Shown: positions 29,752-38,712, counted from the stretch's first letter. The stretch is DNA of 41,657 nucleotides from UMGS172 sp964424555 (GCA_964424555.1 CAYRIX010000017.1:1-41657); one strand, 5' to 3'. Translations and numbers: made by a program. The notes: generated by a model not told the origin, from the sequence alone.

Positions 29752-31095
29752 TCATTTTACATTGGTTTCCAATGAACAGGCAAAATCGGTGATGTATGTG
29801 GGATTAATGTTGGAATTGCCAGCGAAGCCAATAAATTGTGAAGCAGTATTCGAGTATTCTTGTATATAGGGTTGAATAAAATCCTTGTCATATTTCAACA
29901 AATATTTATGTGTGTATTCAAAGGCTTCGAAGTATCCATCTTTAATCAGTTGTTCACATATCTTAATTAAAGTTTCGTTTTTCTTTTTGTACTCGTTAAT
30001 CTCTTCAAATTCTATAGCAAATGCAACATTATTATTATAAAATGCCACAACATCAAATTCATATCTATATGCTGACTCTATTCCATCAACATTCAATTTG
30101 TGTAATTTGCCAGGTTCCTGATTAATCTTTCTTTTGTAAGTTAAAACATCGGCATTGTTGTGTGTTAAAGACACTTCCGTTTGCACATACACTGTGTTTG
30201 AAGAGTTGAATCCTGTTTTCCTCTCAATGGTAATAGTGCTATAATTGTCATCAAAATTTTCACTATAAACGTGAGATATTGATTTTTTGCTATCTATATT
30301 AATTGATGATAAAACTCCATGAGGTAGTATTAAACTCTTAGCAGAGACAAATAAATACGATAGTATGAAACAGCAAATCAACCTTAAAACAAATTTTGAT
30401 GCTCTATATAAATTTGAATTTGCTATAGCATGTATTTTAAATATATCATAGTGTATAAAAAGTACTATCCAAAGTATAGTGTTGAATAAGAGGTTTATTA
30501 ATTGTGTATTGAAGCTATATGATGGAACAGCATTAAGATAGGAATAATCAATACATTTTTTTGAAATATATTCCATATCAGAAATTGCTATATTATACAC
30601 ATGGATTTGCCAACCGATAATACCAAGAAGTAAAATTATTCCAAGTGAAACGGCTATTACAGAGAGTTTGCCACGATGTACTTTATCCGCTGAAAATTGT
30701 TTTCTAACTATGTAAAACACTACGAACTGGATTAATATTTCAAAAATCATTGATGAGATCGTACCAATAATACCGGAAACATTATTTAAAAGTAAAATAA
30801 TAATATCTACTATGATTCTAATTATTAAAGACAGTGGCAATACTCTCTTGAGAAAAGTAAATAAGGCTTTTTTAAAAGAAAGCGCCATGTTTTGTGCCTT
30901 GAAAAACCATGTGATTACAAATGTTGTAACAATAAAAAGCGTCAAATTTGATATAGTATATAAAATGCTGTCGGCATCCATATAAATCAAATCTTTGTTT
31001 ATTAAAGTAAACGACATTGGTCGCAATGCAAATGTAACAATATTTATTAAAAAAATATAAATAAGGTATTCGGCAGAACATAACGCTTTCTTCAT
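29752..31095 (-). CDS. Polytopic membrane protein, candidate immunity partner of the Big2 protein
   Basis: 447 residues. Six or seven membrane helices in the first 270 residues (for example SNLTLFIVTTFVITWFF, VIAVSLGIILLLGIIGW, FVLRLICCFILSYLFV). An extracytoplasmic domain of about 175 residues follows, with YSTITIERKTGF and a helical end (ETLIKICEQLIKDGYFEAF). AAAGGAG precedes the ATG. It starts 31 bases after the stop of the large Big2 gene, so the two are co-transcribed; by analogy with polymorphic toxins it may protect against the Big2 C-terminal domain. No family recognised. Confidence 0.6.
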   Translation of the reverse strand: MKKALCSAEYLIYIFLINIVTFALRPMSFTLINKDLIYMDADSILYTISNLTLFIVTTFVITWFFKAQNMALSFKKALFTFLKRVLPLSLIIRIIVDIIILLLNNVSGIIGTISSMIFEILIQFVVFYIVRKQFSADKVHRGKLSVIAVSLGIILLLGIIGWQIHVYNIAISDMEYISKKCIDYSYLNAVPSYSFNTQLINLLFNTILWIVLFIHYDIFKIHAIANSNLYRASKFVLRLICCFILSYLFVSAKSLILPHGVLSSINIDSKKSISHVYSENFDDNYSTITIERKTGFNSSNTVYVQTEVSLTHNNADVLTYKRKINQEPGKLHKLNVDGIESAYRYEFDVVAFYNNNVAFAIEFEEINEYKKKNETLIKICEQLIKDGYFEAFEYTHKYLLKYDKDFIQPYIQEYSNTASQFIGFAGNSNINPTYITDFACSLETNVK

Positions 31096-31126
31096 GTATT
31101 TACTCCTTTGTTTGTTTTATAACTGT

Positions 31127-33751
31127 TTAACTCAATCTGTAAAACAGTTCCTGAAATTCAGTAGATGCTATGCTAGTTGCTGTTAAGTCAACTGTTGCAA
31201 ACGGGACAAAACTGGAGAATACCCAGAAACCTTCTCTAACACCGAAAGCCACTTTGTCTTTTGGATAAACAATTGGAGTTTCCGTTATTTCACCATTTTT
31301 ATTTATCCACAGGTATGATACAGCACCATCATCGTCTTTATGACGTTTATCAACAGTGACTTCAAGGTCATAAGTTGTAAACGTTTCTTGCTCGTTGCCA
31401 GTTATTTCTTCGTACTTATTGGCAACCATATTAGTAATGGCGGTTTGTGCAAGAACATTACCGCTATTGCTATAATATGCACTGTCTGGTATGTTTGTAG
31501 CATACTCCGAAAACATGCGCTGAGCATCTAAAGAACCAGCTTCAATAATTACTCTTTTCTTGTTATCTGGCGTTTTTTGAAAATTGAATTTGACAAAAGT
31601 TTTGTTGATGCTATCATATGCAGAATTTAATATGCCTGCAAACAAGCTTGCGGCTCCAACTTTTGCTTTTACTCCGGGTTCAATCAAAACCGATTTATCA
31701 ATTTCATTGGTGAAATCTCCAGCAGCATTAAGTCCGGTCTTTTCGTCAGGTAATTCAAAACCTGCAATAAATTTAAACAAATCGAACTCGGCATTAGAGA
31801 TATATTGGGTATTAATTGTTGTCCAACTCTCTTGTTCCTCGGTGCTTTGAAGATGGTTTGGAACAAAAATATCGTATATTTCATCTTTATATTCGAGGCT
31901 TCCGTAGTGACTTCTTGATATAGTTGATTCTCCATCATATACTTCAACCATACAAGTACCTACTATACCGCTTCCGTCAATGGATTGAGCTGTTATTGTT
32001 GCAGTTCCCTCGTCTTGAGCAATAACAAGACCACTTGCAGATTTTACGGTCGCAACTTTAGTATCGCTGCTTCGCCAAATAACACTTGGGTTTGTTGCAT
32101 TTGTTGGACTAACGGATGCCGTCAAACGTACTGACTCGCCTTTATTCAAAGCTTTTCTTTCAGGCGTGATTTTTATAGACTCAATTTTTACTTTCACTGC
32201 TATTCTGCAACATCCCGATTTTCCGCTGCCATCGTTAGCGGTCGCAAAAATTGTAGTATTTCCTTCATCTTTTACAGATACAACCCCTTCGTTCACTTCT
32301 GCTACAGAGGGATTAGTGCTATACCAAGTAACAGATTTATTATTAGCGTTAGAAGGATATATGGTTGCGTTTAATGTTGCCGATTCACCTATTTTCATTG
32401 TTATATTTTTGGGATTAACAACAATAGATTGCACAAAAACGTATTCAACGACATCAACTATACAAGAAGCCATTGCTTCGCTACCATCCTGTGCTGTAGC
32501 ATAAATAGTTGTTGTTCCAATGCCTTGTGCAAATACCAAACCGCTTTCTGGGTTCACTGTGGCAATGTTTGCGTCTTCACTGCTCCATGTCACACACTTT
32601 GTTGTTGCATCCTGCGGACAAATGGATTCGTGTAGAAATATTGAGTCTCCAACGGCAATCGTTAAATGAGAAGGATCAATGTCTATGCTGTCAACAGGAA
32701 TACGTTTAAATACTGTTACAGTGCATTTTTCAAGTACTCCGCTATTGTCTACGGCATAAGCCGTAATAACTGCAGAGCCTACGGAGTTTGCAACAACGCT
32801 ACCATCTTTAGATACTTCTACAATACTAGAGTCACTACTATGCCACATAATATTTTTATTTGAAGCATTTGTAGGACACACATTAGCAGTTAGAGTATAA
32901 CTACTGCCTTCTTCCAAACTCAACGAAGTTCTATCTAATGTAATCGTATCAACATAAGTAAAAGAACTATTTATAACGATATGACAGCTATCCATAGCAC
33001 CGTTGCCGTCGGTTGAGCAAGCGTTTATGTACGTCATTCCGGGTGCAACCGCACAGACGTTTCCGTAGTCGTCGACGGTTGCTATGTCGTAATTGTCACT
33101 TGACCATGCCAATGTTTTGTTTGTGGCATCGGTAGGGCAGACGGTGGCAGATAGGGTGTAGGTGTCACCGACGTTCAGGCTTATAGATGTAGGCTCAAGC
33201 TTGACGCACTCAACATAGACCGTAGGGTCGTATACCATAACGCAACAGCTATCCACAGCACCGCTGCCGTCGGTTGAGCAGGCGTTAATGTACGTCATGC
33301 CGACCGATACCGCATGTATGTTACCGTATTGGTCTACGGTAGCAATATTTTCGTTATCGCTTGACCATGCCAAGGTCTTGTTGGTAGCGTTGGTTGGGCA
33401 TACTGTAGCAGTCAGGGTGTAGTTGCCGCCTTTTTTCAGGCTCACCGATGTTCTGCTCAGGGTCACGGTATCAACATAAACCTTACTGCTTGTTACCGTA
33501 ACTTCACAGGAGTCTCTCAGGCCTGTGCCGTCCTTGGCAGTGGCATAAATTGTGGCAGTACCTACACCTCTTCCGTATATAATACCTGTTTCCTCGTTTA
33601 CAGACGCAACGCTTGTGTTGCTGCTGTGCCATTTTACATTTTGATTGGTGGCATTCGACGGACTTACGGTGGCATTTGCACCGTAGTACCATTCTCCTAC
33701 CTTAATACTTACATTACTTGGGGTTACATTTATCGAATGTACATATATCAT
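31127..33751 (-). CDS. Big2 (Ig-like) repeat protein 1, seven repeats plus variable C-terminal domain
   Basis: 874 residues, no signal peptide. Seven Big2 repeats of about 86 residues each, to about residue 610 (YVDTVTLSRTSVSLKKG, YVECVKLEPTSISLNVG, FVQSIVVNPKNITMKIG and so on, ending CxVxV). A C-terminal domain of about 265 residues follows, with EYKDEIYDIFVPNHL, FDLFKFIAGFELPDEK, a helical centre (VGAASLFAGILNSAYDSI) and a hydrophobic end (GFWVFSSFVPFATVDL). ATGGAGGAA precedes the ATG. It follows the second DUF1906 gene by 41 bases: an operon with that gene and the membrane protein downstream. The C-terminal domain is not recognised; a toxin role is inferred from context. Confidence 0.75.
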   Translation of the reverse strand: MIYVHSINVTPSNVSIKVGEWYYGANATVSPSNATNQNVKWHSSNTSVASVNEETGIIYGRGVGTATIYATAKDGTGLRDSCEVTVTSSKVYVDTVTLSRTSVSLKKGGNYTLTATVCPTNATNKTLAWSSDNENIATVDQYGNIHAVSVGMTYINACSTDGSGAVDSCCVMVYDPTVYVECVKLEPTSISLNVGDTYTLSATVCPTDATNKTLAWSSDNYDIATVDDYGNVCAVAPGMTYINACSTDGNGAMDSCHIVINSSFTYVDTITLDRTSLSLEEGSSYTLTANVCPTNASNKNIMWHSSDSSIVEVSKDGSVVANSVGSAVITAYAVDNSGVLEKCTVTVFKRIPVDSIDIDPSHLTIAVGDSIFLHESICPQDATTKCVTWSSEDANIATVNPESGLVFAQGIGTTTIYATAQDGSEAMASCIVDVVEYVFVQSIVVNPKNITMKIGESATLNATIYPSNANNKSVTWYSTNPSVAEVNEGVVSVKDEGNTTIFATANDGSGKSGCCRIAVKVKIESIKITPERKALNKGESVRLTASVSPTNATNPSVIWRSSDTKVATVKSASGLVIAQDEGTATITAQSIDGSGIVGTCMVEVYDGESTISRSHYGSLEYKDEIYDIFVPNHLQSTEEQESWTTINTQYISNAEFDLFKFIAGFELPDEKTGLNAAGDFTNEIDKSVLIEPGVKAKVGAASLFAGILNSAYDSINKTFVKFNFQKTPDNKKRVIIEAGSLDAQRMFSEYATNIPDSAYYSNSGNVLAQTAITNMVANKYEEITGNEQETFTTYDLEVTVDKRHKDDDGAVSYLWINKNGEITETPIVYPKDKVAFGVREGFWVFSSFVPFATVDLTATSIASTEFQELFYRLS

Positions 33752-33792
33752 TTATTTTTCCTCCATTATACCATATAATTTCAAGTTTTCAA

Positions 33793-34539
33793 CTAAAACA
33801 TTCTATCAACAATAAACTTTTTGTGCTTTATCAAATTAATGTTGAAGGATGTTCGTAAATCGTTGTCATCGTTTATCGGATGACAGTCTCGGCCGTATTG
33901 CCACACGGCAATATCGTTCCGAGTTGTGCCTGATGGCGCAAAAGGCTTCCACACATCTGGCTTGATAAGGTGCGTTGTCGTTATACGGTCGTATTCCTTT
34001 AGGGTCGGTGCCTTCGCCCAAATTACACATTTTTTGAAAATGTCGGTATCGGCTTGTATTCCTCGGCTGAACTCACGGTCAAAATCCAGTTTTGCGTCTG
34101 TGTTTGCCATAAAGCCTGCGACATAGCCTGCACCTTGTATCTCTTTGGCATATCTTTTAAGATAGCCTTTTGTGATACCGTTGCTTTCGGCTAATTCAAG
34201 AAATATTGCTGTGTCTTTGGGGATGGAAAGCCTTGATGCGACCAATAAAGCATCATCAGCACACTTCTTGCCATGTTGTTCGGTGTTGGTTGGTTCAGTG
34301 TTTAACCATATTGCGGCAATTTTACATGCTTTTGAGTGTAAAAAAGATATTTCATTTACACTAAGCGCATTTTCACCGTTGATGTTTCGCCCCCAATAGG
34401 CGGGATAAAGCTTGTTGCGAGACACCCACTCAAATTCAGTCAGATTGTTTTGCAGTATAACATCTGACGGTACTTGCGAGTCAACACCGAACAATAATGT
34501 TTCCTGCGTTTTGTTTTCGGTTGCTTGTTCTGATGTCAT
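33793..34539 (-). CDS. DUF1906 (Rv2525c-like) glycoside-hydrolase-like protein, second copy
   Basis: 248 residues, no signal peptide. The same domain as at 13559-14284, with FGVDSQ keeping the N-terminal Asp, WVSRNKLYPAYWGRNING, NEISFLHSKACKI, GAGYVAGFMANTDA, KPDVWKPFAPSGT and DIAVWQYGRD. Glycosidase-like TIM barrel; substrate unproven, cell wall likely. AGGAGG lies 7 bases before the ATG at 34539. It heads the operon with the Big2 protein and its membrane partner, so the Big2 set begins with a phage-lysis type gene. Confidence 0.8.
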   Translation of the reverse strand: MTSEQATENKTQETLLFGVDSQVPSDVILQNNLTEFEWVSRNKLYPAYWGRNINGENALSVNEISFLHSKACKIAAIWLNTEPTNTEQHGKKCADDALLVASRLSIPKDTAIFLELAESNGITKGYLKRYAKEIQGAGYVAGFMANTDAKLDFDREFSRGIQADTDIFKKCVIWAKAPTLKEYDRITTTHLIKPDVWKPFAPSGTTRNDIAVWQYGRDCHPINDDNDLRTSFNINLIKHKKFIVDRMF

Positions 34540-34555
34540 TTTGTACCTCCTTATG

Positions 34556-34615
34556 TTAATGTTTTGCAGCTGCCTGTGCAGTGTAGCATTCAATGAGGTC
34601 AAAATTGGGGTGTTT
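34556..34615 (-). pseudogene. Tail of a lost gene upstream of the DUF1906-Big2 operon
   Basis: Nineteen codons ending DLIECYTAQAAAKH and TAA without a start, similar to the tail at 14805-14864 before the XhlA-like gene. The gap 34616-34702 holds nothing further. Confidence 0.5.
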
Positions 34616-34702
34616 TTAGAAAGTTAGTGATAATTTGATTTTACTGCCATTTTGAATCATCGAACAGGAAAGCAAATTTAGCCTTAAACTTTCGTAAAAC
34701 TA

Positions 34703-34731
34703 TTGCCTTTTTGCGATGTGTGTGGTATAAT
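34703..34731 (+). promoter_or_regulatory. Sigma-A promoter of ruvCAB
   Basis: TTGCCT (34703-34708), 17-base spacer, TATAAT (34726-34731), about 50 bases before the ruvC start. Confidence 0.75.
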
Positions 34732-34781
34732 CCTAAGATGAATTATTGTGGATTATTATGTTTAATAGGCAGGTGACAGAA

Positions 34782-35285
34782 GTGTACATTTTGGGGATCG
34801 ATCCGGGCTATGCTATTGTCGGCTACGGTGTGGTACGTTACGAGGGTAATAAGTTTACTCCTGTGACCTACGGTGCCATAACTACACCTGCAGGAATGCC
34901 TTTTGTTAAACGTCTTGATATAATATTCAACGAAATGACCCGCATTTTCTCAACGTATAAAATTGATGCTATGTCAATAGAAAAGTTGTTTTTCAATACA
35001 AACACTACAACGGCTATAGATGTTGCGCAGGCAAGGGGAGTTATCGTGCTGTCGGCAGAACGAAGCGGTGTTCCTGTATTTGAATACACTCCGTTGCAGG
35101 TCAAATCGGCCGTGACTGGCTACGGAAAAGCTGAAAAACGTCAGATAATGGAGATGACACGTATGCTTTTAGGGTTACAGTCAGTTCCTAAACCTGACGA
35201 TACTGCCGACGCTTTGGCTTTGGCAGTCTGTCACGCACATTCGGCAGGCTCACAGCTTGGCAGACTTAATCTTAATTTGAGGTGA
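34782..35285 (+). CDS. ruvC: Holliday junction resolvase RuvC
   Basis: 167 residues, close to the usual 170. RuvC cuts four-way DNA junctions during recombinational repair. Acidic catalytic residues are visible in ILGIDPG, SIEKLFF and KPDDTADALA; the conserved VAQARGV and GYGKAEK segments are present. GTG at 34782 is chosen since the family begins directly before ILGIDPG and AGGTGA lies 5 bases upstream; ATG 34758 and TTG 34746 would add unrelated residues. First gene of ruvC-ruvA-ruvB. Confidence 0.95.
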   Translation: MYILGIDPGYAIVGYGVVRYEGNKFTPVTYGAITTPAGMPFVKRLDIIFNEMTRIFSTYKIDAMSIEKLFFNTNTTTAIDVAQARGVIVLSAERSGVPVFEYTPLQVKSAVTGYGKAEKRQIMEMTRMLLGLQSVPKPDDTADALALAVCHAHSAGSQLGRLNLNLR

Positions 35286-35289
35286 TATT

Positions 35290-35895
35290 ATGATATATTC
35301 TCTTAACGGAACCTTGATATATTCCGACCATCAGTTTGCGGTTATTGAATGTGGCGGTGTAGGTTATAAATTTCTTGCTTCTACCAAGACACTGTCATCT
35401 TTGCCGCCAAAGGGTAAACAGGCCTTCGTCTACACCTACATGAATGTTAAAGAGGATGCGGTCGATCTTTTTGGCTTTGCCGATACGTCGGAGCTTGAGC
35501 TGTTTAAGCTCATAACCTCGGTAAATGGGGTAGGCCCAAAGATAGGTATTGCGATCCTTTCGGATTTTACGGTCGACCAATTAAGTCTTGCCATTGCCTC
35601 GGGCGATGCTAAAACCTTGACTAAAGCCAGCGGTGTGGGTCTTAAAATTGCTCAGCGTATCGTGCTTGAATTAAAGGACAAGCTGGCAAGCGGTATAACT
35701 GTTCAGGCTGATAACGGTACTGTGTCGGCAGCCGATATTGCCGACGGCTCCTCTCCTAAGGATGCCATTGCGGCGTTGGTGCAATTCGGCTACAGCCATT
35801 CCGAGGCCTCCGCTACCGTTGCGAAGTGTGATCTTTCCAAGTCTACCGAAGATATTATTAAGCAGGCTTTACGCTTGCTTTCGACCAAGTTTTAA
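35290..35895 (+). CDS. ruvA: Holliday junction DNA helicase subunit RuvA
   Basis: 201 residues with the three RuvA domains: an N-terminal OB fold (MIYSLNGTLIY, VIECGGVGYKF), tandem helix-hairpin-helix motifs (SVNGVGPKIGIAIL, KASGVGLKIAQRIVLELKDKL) and a C-terminal RuvB-binding domain (DAIAALVQFGYSHSEA). It binds the four-way junction and loads RuvB. Start 4 bases after ruvC, end 12 bases before ruvB. Confidence 0.95.
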   Translation: MIYSLNGTLIYSDHQFAVIECGGVGYKFLASTKTLSSLPPKGKQAFVYTYMNVKEDAVDLFGFADTSELELFKLITSVNGVGPKIGIAILSDFTVDQLSLAIASGDAKTLTKASGVGLKIAQRIVLELKDKLASGITVQADNGTVSAADIADGSSPKDAIAALVQFGYSHSEASATVAKCDLSKSTEDIIKQALRLLSTKF

Positions 35896-35907
35896 CGGAG
35901 GGAAAGT

Positions 35908-36948
35908 ATGCAGGAATTTGATTACGAAAGCCGAATAGTAGCCCCCGAATATACTCCAGTGGACAGTGATATCGATACATCTCTACGTCCTAAGATGCTG
36001 ACCGAGTATATCGGTCAGGATAAGGTCAAGGAGAATCTCGATATTTATATAAAAGCGGCAAAATTACGTGGAGAATCACTTGACCATTGTCTTTTGTACG
36101 GCCCTCCCGGGCTCGGTAAGACCACTTTGGCCGGTATCATTGCTAATGAAATGGGTGTTAATTTAAGGGTTACATCGGGACCTGCCATTGAAAAGCAGGG
36201 TGACCTTGCCGCATTATTGACCAACCTTAACGAGGGAGACGTCCTCTTTATTGACGAGATACACAGGCTTTCACGCAGTATTGAAGAGATACTTTATCCT
36301 GCAATGGAGGATTTTGCGCTTGATATCATTATAGGCAAAGGTCCGTCGGCACGGTCCATACGACTTGATCTGCCGAAATTTACCCTTGTCGGCGCAACGA
36401 CCCGTTCTGGTCAGTTGACTGCACCGTTGCGTGACCGTTTCGGTGTATTGTTGAGATTAGAGCTTTATACTCCCGAGCAGTTAGCCGATATCGTTACCCG
36501 TTCGGCGGGTATTTTAAATATCGGAATCGAGCGTGAGGGTGCTTTAGAGATAGCTTCACGTTCCAGAGGAACACCTCGTATTGCCAACCGTCTGCTTAAA
36601 AGAGTCCGTGATATCGCTCAGGTAGAATATGACGGTGTTATTACCGAGGAGATCGCGCAAAAGGCCCTTTCACGCTTTGAGATAGATGAGCTTGGTCTTG
36701 ACGATTTCGACCGCAGGATGCTGACCACCATAATTAAGACATATAACGGCGGTCCTGTAGGTCTTGATACATTGGCGGCGGCCGTAGGTGAGGACAGTGT
36801 TACTATTGAAGACGTTTATGAGCCGTATTTGATGCAGATAGGCTTTTTGTCTCGTACCAACCGTGGACGCTGTGTGACACATGCCGCATATGAGCATCTT
36901 GGAATTCCTCACGGTAACTGTGAGTGCGGCGAACAAATGAAATTATAA
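35908..36948 (+). CDS. ruvB: Holliday junction branch migration helicase RuvB
   Basis: 346 residues, full length. AAA+ motor: Walker A GPPGLGKTT (about residue 64), Walker B FIDEIHRLS, sensor 1 GATTRSG and arginine finger region LRDRFG, with the C-terminal winged helix ending IGFLSRTNRGR. Typical N-terminus LRPKMLTEYIGQDKVKENL. ACGGAGGG precedes the ATG. Confidence 0.97.
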   Translation: MQEFDYESRIVAPEYTPVDSDIDTSLRPKMLTEYIGQDKVKENLDIYIKAAKLRGESLDHCLLYGPPGLGKTTLAGIIANEMGVNLRVTSGPAIEKQGDLAALLTNLNEGDVLFIDEIHRLSRSIEEILYPAMEDFALDIIIGKGPSARSIRLDLPKFTLVGATTRSGQLTAPLRDRFGVLLRLELYTPEQLADIVTRSAGILNIGIEREGALEIASRSRGTPRIANRLLKRVRDIAQVEYDGVITEEIAQKALSRFEIDELGLDDFDRRMLTTIIKTYNGGPVGLDTLAAAVGEDSVTIEDVYEPYLMQIGFLSRTNRGRCVTHAAYEHLGIPHGNCECGEQMKL

Positions 36949-36958
36949 GGAATCTTTT

Positions 36959-37825
36959 ATGAGAGTAGTATCAGATTTTGATGATTATGAGCTTATAGAT
37001 GCGTCGGACGGTGAGCGTCTTGAAAGATGGAAGGATATTATCCTTATCCGTCCCGATCCACAGGTTATGTGGCATGGGGAACGGAAAAATCCGTTATGGC
37101 GCAACGCTCACGCAAGGTATCACCGTTCAAACTCGGGCGGCGGTCATTGGGAAATGCTTAAAAAGGTACCTAAAGTGTGGAATGTCAATTTTAAAGACCT
37201 CACATTCCGTTTAAAACCTATGGATTTCAAGCATACGGGTCTTTTCCCCGAACAGGCGGTCAACTGGGAGCTAATGAGCGAATGCATAAAAAATGCAGGA
37301 CGTCCCGTACGTGTGCTTAACCTTTTTGCATATACCGGCGGTGCAACGGTTGCCTGTCTGAAGGCAGGGGCAGGCGTCACCCACGTTGATGCCTCCAAAG
37401 GTATGGTATCGTGGGCTAAGGAAAATGCTGTCGTATCAGGTGTCAGTGACCGCCCCGTACGTTGGTTGGTTGATGACTGTCTGAAGTTTATCGCCCGTGA
37501 GATCCGCCGAGGTAATAAATATGACGGCATCGTCATGGATCCGCCGTCATATGGCCGAGGCCCTAACGGTGAGGTTTGGAAGATAGAACAGCAGTTGGAT
37601 GAGCTTTTGTATCAAACAGCTCAAATTTTAAGCGATGACGCTGTGTTTTTCCTGTTGAATTCGTATTCGGGCGGAATATCACCCACGATAATCAATTATA
37701 TGGTTAAAAATATAGTTATCGGCCGTCGCTTGGGTGAGGTCACGACCGACGAGATCGGTCTTAAGATAACCGACCGTGATATTGCGTTGCCCTGCGGTTG
37801 TACTACGCTTTGGACAGGTAAATAG
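36959..37825 (+). CDS. Class I SAM-dependent methyltransferase, RlmI-like
   Basis: 288 residues. SAM-binding motif I VLNLFAYTGGATVAC (about residue 118), then THVDASKGMVSWAKEN, and a catalytic-region motif MDPPSYGRGP as in 23S rRNA methyltransferases of the RlmI/RlmK group (Methyltrans_SAM). It lacks the N-terminal PUA domain of RlmI. GRYHRSN-type residues near 60 are typical of the short Firmicutes version. AAGGAAT precedes the ATG. It follows ruvB by 10 bases; rRNA cytosine-5 modification is likely but the position is unknown. Confidence 0.85.
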   Translation: MRVVSDFDDYELIDASDGERLERWKDIILIRPDPQVMWHGERKNPLWRNAHARYHRSNSGGGHWEMLKKVPKVWNVNFKDLTFRLKPMDFKHTGLFPEQAVNWELMSECIKNAGRPVRVLNLFAYTGGATVACLKAGAGVTHVDASKGMVSWAKENAVVSGVSDRPVRWLVDDCLKFIAREIRRGNKYDGIVMDPPSYGRGPNGEVWKIEQQLDELLYQTAQILSDDAVFFLLNSYSGGISPTIINYMVKNIVIGRRLGEVTTDEIGLKITDRDIALPCGCTTLWTGK

Positions 37826-37863
37826 GGTAAGCGTTTTATTCAGCTTTAAAAGGAAGTATTGTT

Positions 37864-38712
37864 TTGGAAACTTTGATAAATGTGGAAAACATCACATTTG
37901 AATATGACTCGGAGGATGGCAGTCAAGAGGTTTTAAAGGACTTTTCTGTTACCTTTGAGAAGGGTGCGTTTACGGCTGTTTTGGGACATAACGGCTCGGG
38001 TAAATCGACCTTGGCCAAGCTGTTGAACGGTCTTTTGGTGCCGAGTAAGGGTAAGGTTACGGTCGACGGTATGGATACTTCTGATGAAGAAAGGTCAATC
38101 GACATAAAAAGAACCGTCGGAATGGTGTTTCAAAACCCCGATAATCAGCTTGTTGCCACCGTCGTTGACGAGGACGTGGCATTCGGTCTCGAAAACCTCG
38201 GAATACTCCATGATGAAATGGTCAGGAGGGTCGACGGGGCTTTGTCGGCCGTCGGTATGTCGGATTTTAAAAAGAGTGCACCGCATAATCTTTCGGGCGG
38301 ACAGAAGCAACGTGTTGCCATAGCCGGTATTATTGCTATGGAACCTAAGTGTATAGTTTTTGACGAGCCGACCGCAATGCTCGACCCAAGAGGTCGGAAA
38401 GAGGTTATGGATGTCATTTTAAAGCTTTGCCGAGAGAAGAATATAACCGTTATTCTTATAACCCACTACATGAACGAGGCGGCTTTGGCTGATCGAGCGA
38501 TTGTACTTGATAAGGGTAAGATTGTTCTTGACGGTAAGCCGTCGGATGTTTTTATGGAAATAGATACTTTAAAGCAAGCAGGCCTTGATGTTCCGCAACC
38601 CACCGAGCTGTGTGCTTTGCTAAAAAAATCAGGTGTCGACCTTAAAAAAGGCATTTTGTCGGTCGAGGACAGCGTGGAGGCTATCACTGTAGCCTTATCG
38701 GAGGAAGTTTAA
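37864..38712 (+). CDS. ecfA1: Energy-coupling factor transporter ATPase EcfA1
   Basis: 282 residues. ABC ATPase with Walker A GHNGSGKST, Q-loop FQNPDNQ, signature LSGGQKQR, Walker B IVFDEPTAMLD and H-loop ITHYM. One half of the EcfA1-EcfA2 heterodimer that powers ECF vitamin and metal uptake. It starts with TTG at 37864, with AAAAGGAAG upstream. Its TAA shares one base with the next ATG (TAATG). Confidence 0.93.
   Translation: METLINVENITFEYDSEDGSQEVLKDFSVTFEKGAFTAVLGHNGSGKSTLAKLLNGLLVPSKGKVTVDGMDTSDEERSIDIKRTVGMVFQNPDNQLVATVVDEDVAFGLENLGILHDEMVRRVDGALSAVGMSDFKKSAPHNLSGGQKQRVAIAGIIAMEPKCIVFDEPTAMLDPRGRKEVMDVILKLCREKNITVILITHYMNEAALADRAIVLDKGKIVLDGKPSDVFMEIDTLKQAGLDVPQPTELCALLKKSGVDLKKGILSVEDSVEAITVALSEEV

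Noticed and set aside
29184..29792. A 202-codon plus-strand frame opposite the Big2 repeats
   Set aside because: The low-complexity Val/Thr/Ser composition is what antisense Big2 repeats give; no start signal.
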